Position numbers and translations under genes: made by a program. The notes under the pieces are model-generated. The model saw only the letters and a program-made list of their open reading frames with translations. It did not search any database and had not been told where the DNA came from. A stretch of DNA of 64,000 bases, taken from positions 226,358,349 to 226,422,348 of the forward strand of contig CM060947.1 of the NCBI GenBank assembly GCA_030765055.1, given 5' to 3'. Positions 47,011-59,271 of this stretch are shown here, in pieces (positions within the stretch are counted from its first letter, which is position 1; the number at the start of each line of letters is the position of its first letter). This stretch comes from Mantis religiosa (lineage: Eukaryota; Arthropoda; Insecta; Mantodea; Mantidae).

Positions 47011-48631
47011 TCTGTTAACATGTTTCGGAAACATGTGTTCCCATCTTCGGAACATGCCCGACTGACCCGTGTTGTATTGTTTGTTTGTTTATTGCCTGTA
47101 ATGGCAGCATCGTGTGGCAGTAAATGTACTTCTAGAGGGCAACTAGTGGAGGTAATATAAAAGTTCATTAACTATCATTTGTGTTTCGAAATGAATATAA
47201 CTTCCCATGAGTCCAATTCTACTGCATGACTGGTCAGTTTGATTAGTGTAACATTCAGTTTGTTGTTATATATTTAGTTGGTCATCCAGAGATTAAAAAA
47301 GTGATGTTAGTGTTACTAGTAGTAACTCATCTTAAATAAATACATCTCCAAAATAGTTCACTCAACACACAAAAAAGTGTTTGATGTAAATTTTCTGATT
47401 TAATGGGGTCTATATTTTGTTCTGCAGTAAGACTTTGTCTTTTACCAGTTATACAAAAAACTTTTAGAATAGCAAGACATCTGAAGACTTTCTTGCAATT
47501 AACTCGTGTATTTTCCTGGTAAACCACCAGGGGCTCTCGTATTTGAGATACACCGTTTCTATTTCAAATGCAACGTTTTTACCTAGATGGAAGCCAGGAG
47601 ATCTGAGGTTCAAATCCCGGCCATGGCATAGAATTTTTCAGTTTAACTCTATTTATCCAAAACCCTAGCCTATTCATTGCTATTGTGAAGGAACGTTAAT
47701 TTCCATTAACTTAAACAAAAAAATGGATTATTTTTGCTATCTCTTAATGCAAAAGGAATTGAGTTTAATATTAGCTGTGTAAATAAAAAATAAATAGCTT
47801 TCTAAAAACTGTAACTCATTGTTGCATTATGGAATACACACTGAATAAATTATAAACTTTGAGAAGTACCACAAAAGATAAAATGTGGTTAACAAAAGCA
47901 ATTGTTCTCATTATTCAACTTTTGATTTACATTCTGTCTTCTTCATGGACATTCTCTTTAATACTTTCATTAATTTCAGTAAACTAAATTCTGAATTTCC
48001 GACAAAACTTAGATAATAAATTTCCATATGGATTACAGTATGGAAGTAATATGCCCTCTAAATTCCATAGGCATTTGTGCTTTGAGACAATCAACTTTTG
48101 ATGTTACATTATATTCTCTCTCCACTATATTTCCATATATCTGTATATATCTTGTAAATTATTCCTTTATTAACAGGGTTACCTTTCTACCTTTTATAGA
48201 CATGTTAAGTGTTTTCGTAAATGGTGTAAATACAGATGTTATAGATACATAAAGCTATAAAGAATGCTAGTAAATTAGTCAACTCTTAAATATTGGGGTT
48301 GAAACTTTTGATTATTTTTTGCATGTTGTGATGAAAAATAAGAACCCACGATGAGGAAATATCAGACAAAGAGACAAGTTGGGATGAAAATCATACATTT
48401 CTCATTTTACATTGGTACCACATTGGTATCATTGCCAGCAGTGATACCACGCACATAATCTGTTGCTTATATTTTACAAATTATCTAGCAGATTCACACA
48501 TACATTGTTGCGCTTGGAAGTTTATGCCATGGTGTATAACCACAAATATAGAGCACTGCTAATTATCTTTATGTGAATACTTTTGTTACTTTACTAATAG
48601 TGGAAAAAGAGGTAAGCACAAATTCCTCATA
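47011..48631. other. Intergenic, mostly unassigned
   Basis: A short inverted word AACATGTTTCGGAAACATGT lies at about 47019-47038. A SINE family 5 tail (GGTTCAAATCCCGGCCATGG, AATTTTTCAG) lies at 47590-47645. The rest is AT-rich with nothing recognised. Confidence 0.4.
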
Positions 48632-49527
48632 CGAGGGCTGTTCAATAAATAATGACCACAACTTTTTTGACAACGTGCCTTTACTCATCCTCATAATTTT
48701 GATGGTCCTTCTCAAAAGTCTCCCCTGAATGCGATGCACTTGTTTCTGCCAGTTTTCAAAGACATACTGGAAACCATTTCTGAGAGATTCTTCAAAATTG
48801 CCTCCACAGCCTTCACCACAGCTTCTGATGATGGATAATGCCTCCCACAAAGGCGTTTCTTCAAGTTAGGGAATAGAAAAAAAGTCACATGGGGCTAAAT
48901 CCGGACTATAGGGAGGGTGAGGGATGCACTTCACGTTGATTTTTGCAAGATATTCAGCAACAACATTGGCAATATGCAGCCACACCTTATCGTGGTGTAG
49001 CATCCAGCCTGCTTCACGGAAATGTGGTCTTTTGCACCTGATATGGACTTGCAATGTTTTCAGGACATCCCTGTAGTATTGTCCAGTTACTGATGTGTGT
49101 GCAGGTACAACATGCTGATAAACCATTCCATGAATATCAAAGAATGAGATGACCATAACTTTCCCGACAGAAGCAACCACTTTTGCTTTTTGGGCGGCTG
49201 GTGATGAAGGAGATTTCCCCACTGAGCTTTGCTGTTTGCTCTTAGGATCGAAACTATCTAGCCAAGTTTCATCAGTAGTGATTACGTTTGAAAGAAACTC
49301 CGGATCTTCCTCTAACATCAACTTTAACTGCATGTTATCTCCATTGCAGCGGTAGGCGATACTGAACATGTCTTAACTTGTCTGGTTCTCGCAGGTGGGA
49401 ACCAGGAGTACCAACAATGAAACTACTACGGCGTGTTTGTTTCACATTAAGTTAACAGAATATAATAAGTTTGAATTTTAGTGCGAAAAATTATGACCGT
49501 AGAAAGTAGTTTCTCTGGGCAGCCCAT
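48632..49527 (-). mobile_element. Mariner family C, copy 4 (open truncated transposase)
   Basis: Left end TA|CGAGGGCTGTTCAATAAAT; right end decayed (GGGCAGCCC near 49520). The minus strand is open for 167 codons from 49369: MFSIAYRCNGDNMQLKLMLE, TTDETWLDSFDPKS with the first Asp, HHDKVWLHIANVV with the second, and HPPYSPDLAPCDFF with the third (DD34D). The N-terminal DNA-binding half is missing by the same deletion as in copies 2 and 3. A frameshift follows near 48868. Confidence 0.85.
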
Positions 49528-50617
49528 TTGCATGAATGTCTAAAAAATTATTATTCTGTTGAGGGAATAGACAATGCTGCGTACTTATTAAAGGAGGCTT
49601 GCTGAAAATTAAACATGTCATGTTCAACATTAGAAAATAAAGCTAATAATAAAAACAATGGAATGATTGATAGCCTGCTGTCTTAAACACCACTGAAGAG
49701 AATGCACTTGCTTATAGTATTCTAGGGGTTGTTCATTGGGGTTTTCCTTTTACCTCTCATGATTTAAGGTATATACTGAAAAGAGATCTCAACAAATGTG
49801 GAAGAAGAGAAAAAGGATTTTCTTATAACATACCAAGTATAACATACCTGGTAACTCTACGCTCTATTGACCCTGGGCTAATTTAAGCATCATTTCAGTC
49901 ATTTTTCATTTATCGTCCATTATGACTTAACGTTGGAGGACGTAAATTAAAAATAAAAAGGAGTGAGAGCCACCGATACAAGTTCATCCAGAGAAGTTAA
50001 ACAGATATGCGCACATAAGTGTCGCATAATGGGATGGATTTCATACCAGAGAGCACGACCTTAGAACGTACCCCGGATGGATGTTTAAGAACACTTTTTG
50101 GAAAATATAATTTTTCCACCAGCTCTACAAAGATGTCCCTAATGCCATTTTTTGTTTAAGCAGGATAACCATCAGTTATACACCATCCATCGGATTCAAA
50201 GGTGGTTTACAAGACGCCATATATATATGCTCGATTGATCCCTAAATTCCAGTGATACGCTATGTGGACTAAAGTAAAATGAACCTTAACGCTCTATTGG
50301 GGCAGTGCAACCAACTATCCGTGCAGCAGCTGTGTTGTGGGATGGGGTGCTAGTTATATATTTTCTCCACAATCTTGTGGACTCTATGTCTCGCGCAATT
50401 AGAGCAGTTGCTGACTCTATTAGTTTGTGAAGAAGGTATTAGCCCTACCAATTCCTTTTGGTTTATTATTTTATTTCACATTTCCAATAATAAGGGGAGC
50501 ATTTATTATGGCCTATTTGTATGTGTTAAGCTTCAGTATAACCTTTATCAGCTTAGAATTGATGGACAGTAATATATTGGAGAAATGTCTTATTAAAAAA
50601 TGACATACGAGGAAATA
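49528..50617. other. Intergenic with SINE family 2 tail
   Basis: 49848-49957 is the 3' part of SINE family 2 (GGTAACTCTA, CATCATTTCA, CGTTGGAGGACGTAAATTA). Its head is missing. The remainder shows no gene. Confidence 0.55.
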
Positions 50618-51454
50618 CGAGGGTCGACTAAGTGCCGGGCCTCACAATAATAACAAAAAATGTTGCAGTAAGCTTGCATAGTAGTTACCAGTGATGCTTT
50701 TATCTTCTTGCAAGTAAACAATAAGAATAATTCCTTGTGCATCCCAGAAAACACTCGCCATAACTTTGTTAGCTGACATTGACTTTACCCTTTTTTGGAG
50801 TTAGTTCACCTGGTGCAATCTTCTGTTTTGACAGTGATTTACTTTCTGAAGTTTAACAATGTACCCAAGTTTCATCCACGGTAATAAGCCGTTTAAAGAA
50901 TCACTGGAATTTTCACGATAGAGCTCCAAATTCTTAATAGAAACAGTTTTTCTTTGCAGCTTTTGATCAGGTGTCAACAAAACAGCACCCATCTTGCACA
51001 CACCTTGCGAAAGCCCAAAACGTTACTTAAAATAATAACGGCACGTGCATTTGATATATTTACAGCCTCTTCTATCTCAAACAACTTTAATCTGTGGTCT
51101 TCCAGTACTAAAAGATGAATTTTTTTAATGATCTCTGGAGTTGTGACTTCCATCGCGCGTCCAGAGCGAGGCCCAACACTAGTGCTCGTACGTCTCATTT
51201 TAAACTCTGCAACCCACCTTTTAATTACTGTATAAGAAGGGGCATAGTCTTTTAATGTTCTGTCCATTTCCTCCTTGATTTCTTTAGTCGTTAAGCCTTT
51301 CAAATGGAAGTATTTAATCTCTGCTCGTTTTTTCCAAATCCTTTTTTCGTGAAACCTCCACACTTGTCTTGTTTAAAATGCTGTCATTCAAAAACTAAAC
51401 TGACTCAGTGGCGCCATCTCTATGTGGGGCTCGGGACTTATCAGCCGACCCTCG
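50618..51454 (-). mobile_element. Mariner element G, internally deleted
   Basis: Ends CGAGGGTCGACTAAGTGCCG and CGAGGGTCGGCTGATAAGT (right end read inwards). The minus strand is open for 129 codons from 51363: KRAEIKYFHLKGLTTKEIKE, SYTVIKRWVAEFKMRRTSTS, TTPEIIKKIHLLVLEDHRLK and VCARWVLFC. Then decayed frames follow (DETW equivalent near 50870) and the region with the last two catalytic Asp is lost. It is nearest in type to mariner A. Confidence 0.8.
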
Positions 51455-51794
51455 TGTTTAGAAACGAAATTCAAGTTTACAGTATGAACACGAACTTTTG
51501 AACTCACTTCCAGCGAATTGAAGACAAGGATTTACCATAAGACCAAGCCCTACTAAAGCTCCAGTATCAGCTAATGCACTAAATGTAGAGGGACGGTCCC
51601 CGTTCGATCCCATACAGCAATGTCGTCTTCCTTCCCGTTACGTAATGTGAACCGCGGTTCTATGTCGGCTCACTTATTTTTGAAACGAAGTGTACACTGA
51701 ATGCTGCTATCATGAGAAATTAAAGAAAAATAAATTGATAAATACGTAAACTATGAAGCTATTAATAGTGAAGCAAACAAATATATACAAGTAT

Positions 51795-52600
51795 AACAAT
51801 TTGTAACTTAAAACTTCACTTATCTTATAAGAAATGATGGCCCTTTTCTTATAAATTGTCCGGGATTGCGATTTTATGTGAAACTTTTACACATCCTCAG
51901 CCGGAAACAACAAAGCTGTCACCATCGTTACGAACGCTAGATGTTAATATGTTATTGTCAGTACTACCAAAATCTGAAAATAAAATATATTTAAAAACAG
52001 AATCGACTGCCGGTATTTCAAAATTCACTACGCGATGCTTGTTTTATAAAATAAATATATTTTCCCAAACCATTAAATCTATCGGACCATTTAATTGTTT
52101 TAATAATTTAACTTCTGGAATTATTTCATGGTTAAATGACCAGAAATGATCTGCTACGGCCGATTATCAGTCTGTTTATACTTAATGTTACGAAAATGTT
52201 CTTTCCTTCTGGTTTCTAAATTACGTTTTGTCTTTCCAATATAAACTTTATCACAATCGAAACAATTAAACTGATAAATACCACATGTTTTATTATCAGA
52301 AATTTTATCCTTCGTAGAGAAATGCAACAAATTTTAATACTATATTTATTTTGAGGAACTAAAGTTATACTAAACTGTTTAAAAAAGTTTTGAAAATGCT
52401 TATTAACCCAAGAATGATAAGTAAATATTTTAAAATTATAATTGTCTTTTATTTTTTAAGGGTAGAAATATCATTAACAGTTTTTGTCATTTGAATTTTT
52501 CAATTTTATATTTATATAGTCTTTATATAAACCATTAATTAAAGCAGTAATAATAATATGTTTATATCCTTTATTAAATTCATCTTTATTCAGTGGTATA
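51795..52600 (-). mobile_element. Penelope-like retroelement copy 2 (3' half)
   Basis: The minus strand encodes CGIYQFNCFDCDKVYIGKTK and RNLETRRKEHFRN (about 52295-52195), the GIY-YIG endonuclease, followed by the same 3' flank as the element at 11757 (GTCGATTCTGTTTTTA, TTCAGATTTTGGTA) and a hammerhead-like fold at 51859-51905. The RT part is decayed. Confidence 0.75.
51859..51905 (-). ncRNA. Hammerhead ribozyme (type I) fold in Penelope-like element
   Basis: Read 51905 to 51859. Stem I strand TCCGG (51905-51901) pairs with CCGGA (51863-51859). The conserved box CTGAGGA is at 51900-51894. Stem II TGTG (51893-51890) pairs with CACA (51880-51877). Then an A-rich box stands where GAAA is expected, a two-pair stem III with loop CGCA, and cleavage triplet AUC (51866-51864) directly before stem I. 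The key G of GAAA is A here, so the copy is probably inactive. Hammerheads with very short stem III are known from Penelope-like elements, which supports the call. Confidence 0.6.
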
Positions 52601-52616
52601 TTTATTCATCTATAAA

Positions 52617-52830
52617 TCAAACTATTGAAAACAGCAACAGCAAATTGGTCAAAGTTGCAGGTGTGGTATCGTGCCTGCCTGCTTGCCTGATATGCTTCTT
52701 AAGAATGCCAATAGAATTTATTTTAACTTTGTAGACTTGTGATTTCACGTATCCAAATGCAAAACAAACAAAAATGTCAAGATGTATCAGATATGGAGAA
52801 CATGGAGTCCACATGTGGTATGAACCGCTC
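52617..52830 (-). pseudogene. DD41D (rosa-like) transposase C-terminal fragment
   Basis: The minus strand reads HMWTPCSPYLIHLDIFVCFA and FGYVKSQVYKVKINSIGILK, HIRQAG, TPATL, matching the last part of the transposase in the element at 3312 (IWAPRSPDLTPLDF, YGYVKSQFYKAKI, IRQAVSSITPATL). Confidence 0.65.
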
Positions 52831-54779
52831 CTGAAAAATCAATCCCATACTAATGTATGCTATACTTTTTACTACGTAATACTCACAATTTACAAGTATT
52901 ATTCTGAAAATTGTTATTAATTTTATTTTTGATTGTTTTATTTATATTTTATGGTATTGTTTGATGTTTATTGGTGAACTACAAGTAGGTAAGTGTTTAA
53001 ACTCACCTATAGGTAGGTGCAATTGAAATAAGGATCATGTATACACATTTGAACACAGAAAACAAGGAGATCATAGTATCAGAGTTTAACATGGAAGTTT
53101 AACACAATTTTGCAGACATAGAATTAAAAATGTCGCTTCGAATTAGTATGTTTTGTGGCGTTGGAATGACCCTTTTTCTATTCCTGGAACATGACTCATC
53201 TAACAAAGTAAGTGCTCGAACTGAAGACCTTCTTGGGTAATGCACGCCCTCAGGAACTTTGTAATTAAATTATTGTGAATTCGGTTTCCAAGTTTTGGTG
53301 AACAAAAAAAAAAAAAATAATTAGAATGATGAGACCCGAACCTGTGACTTTGTGGGTTAGGGCATAGTAGAGATTATAATTCCATGGAGCTATGTCGAGA
53401 CTTTCTTGAAAGTATGCTCTGGGTTTAGTAGTAGGACTTGTATGCCTGGCGCTATACCTTTGCCCCCTTGTGAGTTCTCGTGCTTGATTTAGCCTTTTAA
53501 GACACTTTTAACCATTTGCTGGGTGTTTTAATATTATTACATTAATGGCAAAAGATCTTATGCATGTTAATTGAGTTGCACGAGACGTAGTTTAAGCAAA
53601 ACTGTAAATAAAATAAACGGTTGTTTAATATGTCCGTTATGATTGTACGGATGAGGCGTGTCTCTAACTGTTTCCTAATTTTAGGCAGCCAACCCTTGTT
53701 CTAAGTATAAGAATCCGCAAATTTCTTTTTAGCTGCCGTTGTTAGTGTACTCATATGATATGTCCATTTTTTCCGAGGAGTTTACTGAATTACTTTGTCA
53801 TGCACACTCCAATAAAAAGTTTGTAAAATTGTCTGAAAACCGAAATTCGCTCTCAGTAAAGAAGTCGTATGTTTTTGAGGAGTACTTTAGCGAGCAGTAC
53901 GTATTGTCCCTTAAACCACTATTCCTCTGAATTTTGCGCATTCTTCTTTCTAGGAACATCAAGCAATACAGTTTAATAAGCGCAAAACTGGATTAAGGCC
54001 CACGTGCCGTTTGATGGGTGGCCTACCTTGCAAACGAATAAGGCGCGCCTGACTCACATGTAAATTGCTATTAAAGATAAATGTATACATAACAGCAGTT
54101 ACTCACCAAGTTAGATCATCCAAATTAAAACCCCTTATCAACATGAAAACCCTAACATACCATATATATTTTGAAGGATCAGAATTTCTAGTTTTTTAAG
54201 CATGAAATCCAAAAATCTACATTTGGGACCCAAATACTCAGTGTCCTTATAATAATTGAAAATGCGTGTTAATCATTTACCCTAGAGTTTAATATGCTTA
54301 TAAGTATGGCTAAGCAATTTGATATCCGGAGTTTTCAAATTTCAAACTAAGGAGCGAGTCACTCTTTTGTGATACTTCCAATCCACCTCACACATTGGCC
54401 TGATCGGGCAGATTAACTACTGCTTCCGGGCTTAAAGAGGGTTAGATTAGGTTAGATTGGATTAGATTAATTTGCGTTCAGTAGGTTCACTTATAGCCAT
54501 AAAAGGCTGTGAACATTGAACATGTCCAGAGGTATAAAGTTTAATAGCATGTACACATATTACAGTATACAGGCAATATGAATAACAATATGGAAAACAA
54601 AGCAGGGATAATTATATATGATACAAAAATCAAACACTTTTTAAACAAGCTTTCACTTGCAACTTTTTGCAATGGATACCATTCATTGTTAGTTCTTAAA
54701 TACATATACTTGCATCAAATATTTATTAGTAATGATTTGTCATTGGAATAGTTAGATACTACTTATAGAGCTACAGAAG
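52831..54779. other. Intergenic, no recognised gene
   Basis: Holds an A-run at 53306-53320 and a GGTTAGATTAGGTTAGATT patch at about 54431-54455 that is too short and irregular to be telomeric. Nothing else recognised. Confidence 0.35.
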
Positions 54780-57700
54780 CATTATCTGGATAATTTGTCA
54801 TTCAGATAATCTTGTACAGAATAAAAAGATTTTGAGCAAAGATACTCTCTAACAGCTTTTTTAAAAGCACCGAAATTATCAACTTTTTCTTTAAGAACAT
54901 TAGGAAGTGCGCCAAATATTTTGATAGTTTCATAATGCACACCTCTCTGGAAGCAAGAAAGTTTAGCACTGGGATAATGGATATTATACTTTTGTCTAGT
55001 GCTAATTTTGTGAATTACATTATTTGTTGCAAATAAGGAACAATTGCATACAAAGAATTTTAGGATCGAGAATATATACATGCAAGGAAGCGTTAATATC
55101 TTCAATCTTGTAAAAAGATCTTTACAGGAGCATCTGTTGTGGGCGTTAGTAATGATTCTTATAACCCTCTTTTGCATAAGAACTATTTTTTTTACTTTCT
55201 ATTGAGTTTCCCCAAAATAATATTCCATATTCCATAATAGAGTTAAAGTATGCATAATATACTAATTTAAGTGTGTCAATAGAACTCACATTAACCAGCT
55301 CTTGGATAGCATAACAGGCAGAGCTGAATTTAGGTAAGATATACGAGGGCCGTTATTTTTCAACCTCCGATAGGCTATAAATAAAACACAAGTTCATATA
55401 AACAATAATTTTATTACCAAAAGAATAGTACACTTATGGTTACTTTTCGACATAATAACCGAAGAGATTGAGACATTTGTCATATCTGTGGACAAGCTTT
55501 TCAATTCCCTCTTCAAAGAAAGTTGCCGCCAGTGAATTCAAGTAGTCCTTGACGTTCGTTTGAAGGTCCTCATTGGTTTGAAATCGCTTCCCACCAAGCC
55601 ACGTCTTCAGTTGAGGAAAAAGGTGAAAGTCACTGGGTGCTAAGTCAGGACTGTATGGCGGATGATCGAAAATGTCCCATCCAAATTGGTCGAGAAGCCG
55701 TTGAGTTGCTGCCGCAGTGTGTGGACGGGCATTATCGTGGATCAGAACAACTCCAGCAGTCAGCCTTCCTCTTCGTTTGTTCTGAATGGCTCTACGTAAA
55801 CGTCGTAAAGTTTCACAATAAACAGCTGAAGTTATTGTGGTTCCGGGCTGCATAAACTCCACAAGCAACACACCTTGTTGGTCCCAAAACACAGTAGCCA
55901 TGGTCTTTCTGTTGTTGAATGTTTGTTTGAATTTCTTTGGTTTGTTTGGTGAATTTGAATGCATCCATTGTTGTGATTGCCGTTTCGTTTCCGGTGTGTC
56001 GTATTGAACCCAAGTTTCATCCCCAGTCACGACTGATTTCAAAAAGTTGTCTCCTTCATCGTGATAACGCTCAAGGAACTCCAAAGCTGATGCCATTCGT
56101 CGAGTTTTGTGGCTGTCAGTCAACATTTTTGGGACCCAACGTGCACAAAGTTTTTTGTAGCCTAACCTTTCAGTAACAATCAAGTACGTTTTCGCCATAC
56201 ACACGACTCATCCTCTGATGGATTTCTGCAGCACCATGGCCTTCAGCCGGTAGAAAACGAATTACACTTCGCAATTCGCAATTGGCGGGAGCATCAATAA
56301 TGGCGGCCATGTTTACGTGGCTGTAGCACAACGCCGACTGACGACTGAATGTCAACAATGGCGGAGTGTGTAGTGCGAGAGCTGCGCAGTCGCCGACAGC
56401 GCATACCCGCTTTCTGCTGCCCGCGTAGCGTCGGCATGGAGCGATCGGAGGTTGAAAAAAACAGCCCTCGTAATTTATGTGAGCTTTCCAATCTAAACAT
56501 CTGTCCACTTGAAGGCCCAGAAATTTTATGCTGTCAATTTCTTCTAATAACATATCATTAATCCCGATTTCTATTTCAGTATGTGATGTACGACAGGTTA
56601 TAAATTTTACCACTTTTGTTTTGTTTAGATTCACAGATTATTTGTTCGCTTTAAACCAGCATGACACACAGTTGAAAACATAACTCATTTTAATTATACA
56701 TTCGTTTAAATTTGTACTGTTCACCAGGACACTAGTGTCATCAGCGAAAAGAACTGTACTTGCAATGTCCTTTATATAAAGTGAGAGGTCATTTATATAG
56801 ATCATAAATAATAAAGGTCCTAACACGGAACCTTGGGGTACTCCATGAGTTACTACTTTCCAATTCGAAGTTTCTTTTTCATAACCAATATCACTGACAG
56901 CTACTTCAACACTCTGTTTTCTTTCATTTAGATATGATACAAACCATCTTAAATGTTCATTTTTTATCCCATAGAATTCCAATTTTGCTATAAGAATGGC
57001 ATGATTAACACAATCAAAAGCCTTTGCTACATCACAATTAATTCCACCTACATGTATTTTATCATTTAAGGCAGTCAACACTTCATGTGTAAGTTTGTTT
57101 GTAAGTTGCATTATTTGTCGATATTCCCTTTCTGAATCCAAACTGATCATTGACAAGTATGTTGTTATATTCAAGGTGTTTGTATAGTCTGGTGAACATT
57201 ACTTTTTCAAGAACTTTTGAAAAAATTAGCAAGAGAGATATTGGTCTATAATTTGAAACATTATTACGTTCGCCTGTTTTGAAAAGAGGTTTAACAGCTG
57301 AGTATTTCATTCTGTCAGTGAAAATACCAGTCTTTAGAGACTCATTACATAAATAACTAAGAGGAATGCTAATTTGTGAGGAGCAAGACTTTAGGATTTT
57401 TGTGGTTATTTCCTCATAAGCGGAAGAATTCATCATTTTTTAAGAGTCAATAATTTTATTTATTTCGGAAGGTGTAGTTAAACTGACTTTAAATGTAGGT
57501 ACAGAGTTTGTGAAACTTGATCTTAGAAATGCTAGTGCTGCATTTTAATTCCATAATTAATATTTAATTTGTTTCTTATATCCAAAAATAATTTTTTAAA
57601 CAATTCTGCAACTTCAAGAGGTTTGGCAAATTCATGATTGTCAACATTGAGTGTTATTGGGCAATTTTCTGATGTCACGTTTTTTATTATATTCCAAGAT

Positions 57701-58100
57701 GTTTTTATTTTATTGTCTGAGTTTTGAATTAGTTTATTATAATGAAATATTTTAGCTGCTATTATTACCTTATTTAGAAGTTTACAATATTTTTGTAGTA
57801 GATTTTAAAATACCAATTGTTGCTGATTCTAACTTGCTGATATAGTTCTCTTTTACGCCTGCATGAGGTTTTAATTCCTTAAGTGAGCCAGGAATTAATT
57901 GTCTTTTTTAAAGTTAAATGTTTTTTTATACGTGGATGGGAAGCAAAATTCAAAGCGAGTTTTAAAGCATTGAAGAAAGCTATTATATTTGTTCTTGGTT
58001 CCATTAATCTCATAAGTTAGTTTCCAAGATTCAAGTTTAAGGTTGTTACTAAATTCATCGTTTATTTCCCTATAGTTACAACCCTTGCTGGCATAGGCTT
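54780..58100 (-). mobile_element. Non-LTR retrotransposon (CR1/jockey-like), split by mariner H
   Basis: Minus-strand protein pieces from right to left: linker WKLTYEINGTKNKYNSFLQC, LIQNSDNKIKTSWNIIKNVT, then the RT MKYSAVKPLFKTGERNNVSN, YRPISLLLIFSKVLEKVMFT, QFGFRKGIST, CDVAKAFDCVNHAILIAKL, HGVPQGSVLGPLLFMIYIND and the catalytic LFADDTSVLV (about 56750-56725). Then KTKVVKFITCRTS and the C-terminus QKRVIRIITNAHNRCSCKDL, FSILKFFVCNCSL, ending at 54782. The endonuclease is not visible. A stop at 56636 and a few frameshifts make it inactive, though less decayed than most elements here. Confidence 0.85.
55344..56470 (-). mobile_element. Mariner element H inserted in the non-LTR element
   Basis: A 1127-bp element with TA duplicated (55342-43, 56471-72) and ends CGAGGGCCGTTATTTTTCAA / CGAGGGCTGTTTTTTTCAAC (right end read inwards). 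The minus-strand transposase starts at 56311 (MAAIIDAPANCELRSVIRFL). It loses about 70 codons after RMSRVYGENV and then is open for 254 codons (56204-55440): CARWVPKMLTDSHKTRRM, GDETWVQYDTPE, IHDNARPHTAAATQ and YSPDLAPSDFHLF. All three Asp are present at DD34D spacing and it ends YVEK, stop. Only the linker between DNA-binding and catalytic parts is broken. Confidence 0.9.
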
Positions 58101-58540
58101 TTCCACTAATTCCAAAGAATTTTTCACGTGCCAAAACCATAACTATACACGCTGTTGTGAAATGAACTTAATAGCAATATTTCAAATATTTCTTCAAATA
58201 TTGACATGCTCGCATAAAAGGTTTACCATAATATGTAAGGTCACGAGCACTGTGCCTTGTTAGTGTATCACTAAGGCAGTGAGTGACCATATTTGTCCTT
58301 AATAGTTCGTGATGTTGAGTAGTTATGCACAGTGAAGAGATGAAGCATGGTACACATTTGACAGTCTTGCCTCTTTTGGATATTACAGTCATAAATAACT
58401 ACCCATATTTGTGGTAGCTGTTTTATCTTACTAAAAAAGAAAGGCTGAACTCTTCGTTCATAAAGGTCAACTATTGTTGGTGAAATTGCTGAGGGCAGCT
58501 GTTGGTTTGCAGGTGTACTATGTGGCATAAAACCTGCTTA

Positions 58541-58547
58541 TATAAAA
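58541..58547 (+). promoter_or_regulatory. Possible TATA box of catalase-like gene B
   Basis: TATAAAA in CTTATATAAAAAG about 300 bp before the gene B start codon. The spacing would give a 5' UTR of about 270 nt. AT-rich sequence makes chance matches common. Confidence 0.2.
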
Positions 58548-58847
58548 AGTAAGGAATTTGTCTTCATTTGTTTGTTTCTGAGATGTGATTATAGTTGCGT
58601 CTTTGATAATATATAACTATGTGTTATCTCTTCATTGGCTTTATTTTCTAGGAGAACTTTCCTCAGTTATATAATACCTACGCCTATATGAAAGCCAGGC
58701 TCTGAAGTATTTTGGAGGTCTCGAGGCTCACTGCACTGTCTACCAACGCACTGAAGAAGAAAGACAAATTATCTTACATTAGTCAACATCTCTGTATATT
58801 ACCACGTGGAAATCCTCACTTTAGGACACAAGATTACTTTGAGGAAA

Positions 58848-58967
58848 ATGTCTCCATACTGGCCCATTTGTTGGATGTTCCTCGTTCTTGCTGCTGCGTG
58901 TCAACTTGAAAACACACATGATGACCCAGCAGCCAAGCAACTGCCGGAGTTTGCCGAGAAATATGCC
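58848..58967 (+). CDS. Secreted catalase-like gene B, exon 1 (signal peptide)
   Basis: 40 codons starting MSPYWPICWMFLVLAAACQL, then ENTHDDPAAKQLPEFAEKYA, donor TATGCC|GTGAGT (phase 0). It aligns with gene A exon 1 over its whole length with two extra residues after the leader, and the bases before the ATG (CTTTGAGGAAA) also match. A hydrophobic leader at residues 5-17 again points to export. Gene B starts 23.8 kb after the gene A stop, same strand, so it is a tandem duplicate. Confidence 0.85.
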
Positions 58968-59271
58968 GTGAGTACTTCGTTCTTAATATTTTTCTTGATG
59001 ACTGCTTAGTGAGGTAAAGCAATTTCATGATGCAGAATTTCTTCAAGAATACGTTATTGAAAAATTGCATTCAATTAACAAAACTGCTTTAACAATAAAG
59101 TTTTAACGTAAATTTACAGCCTTTCAATTTGTTTTTGGGAAACCTTGTATAATACGTTATCTATATGAATGTATATAATATTATTCATTCGTATATTTAC
59201 ATATTTAGTTAGGTTTCTTTGAATCATCTTGGTTACTGCAGTTTCGATTCTTAATTTAAAAGTTAACCACC

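Noticed and set aside
51856..52149. 97-codon + strand frame
   Set aside because: Antisense shadow of the Penelope-like element; the minus strand has the GIY-YIG motif.
54425..54460. Insect telomeric repeat array
   Set aside because: Only a few irregular GGTTAGATTA words, not a TTAGG array.
58271..58528. 85-codon minus-strand frame upstream of gene B as a host gene
   Set aside because: No recognisable domain or repeat family, overlaps the likely promoter region of gene B; a gene cannot be supported.
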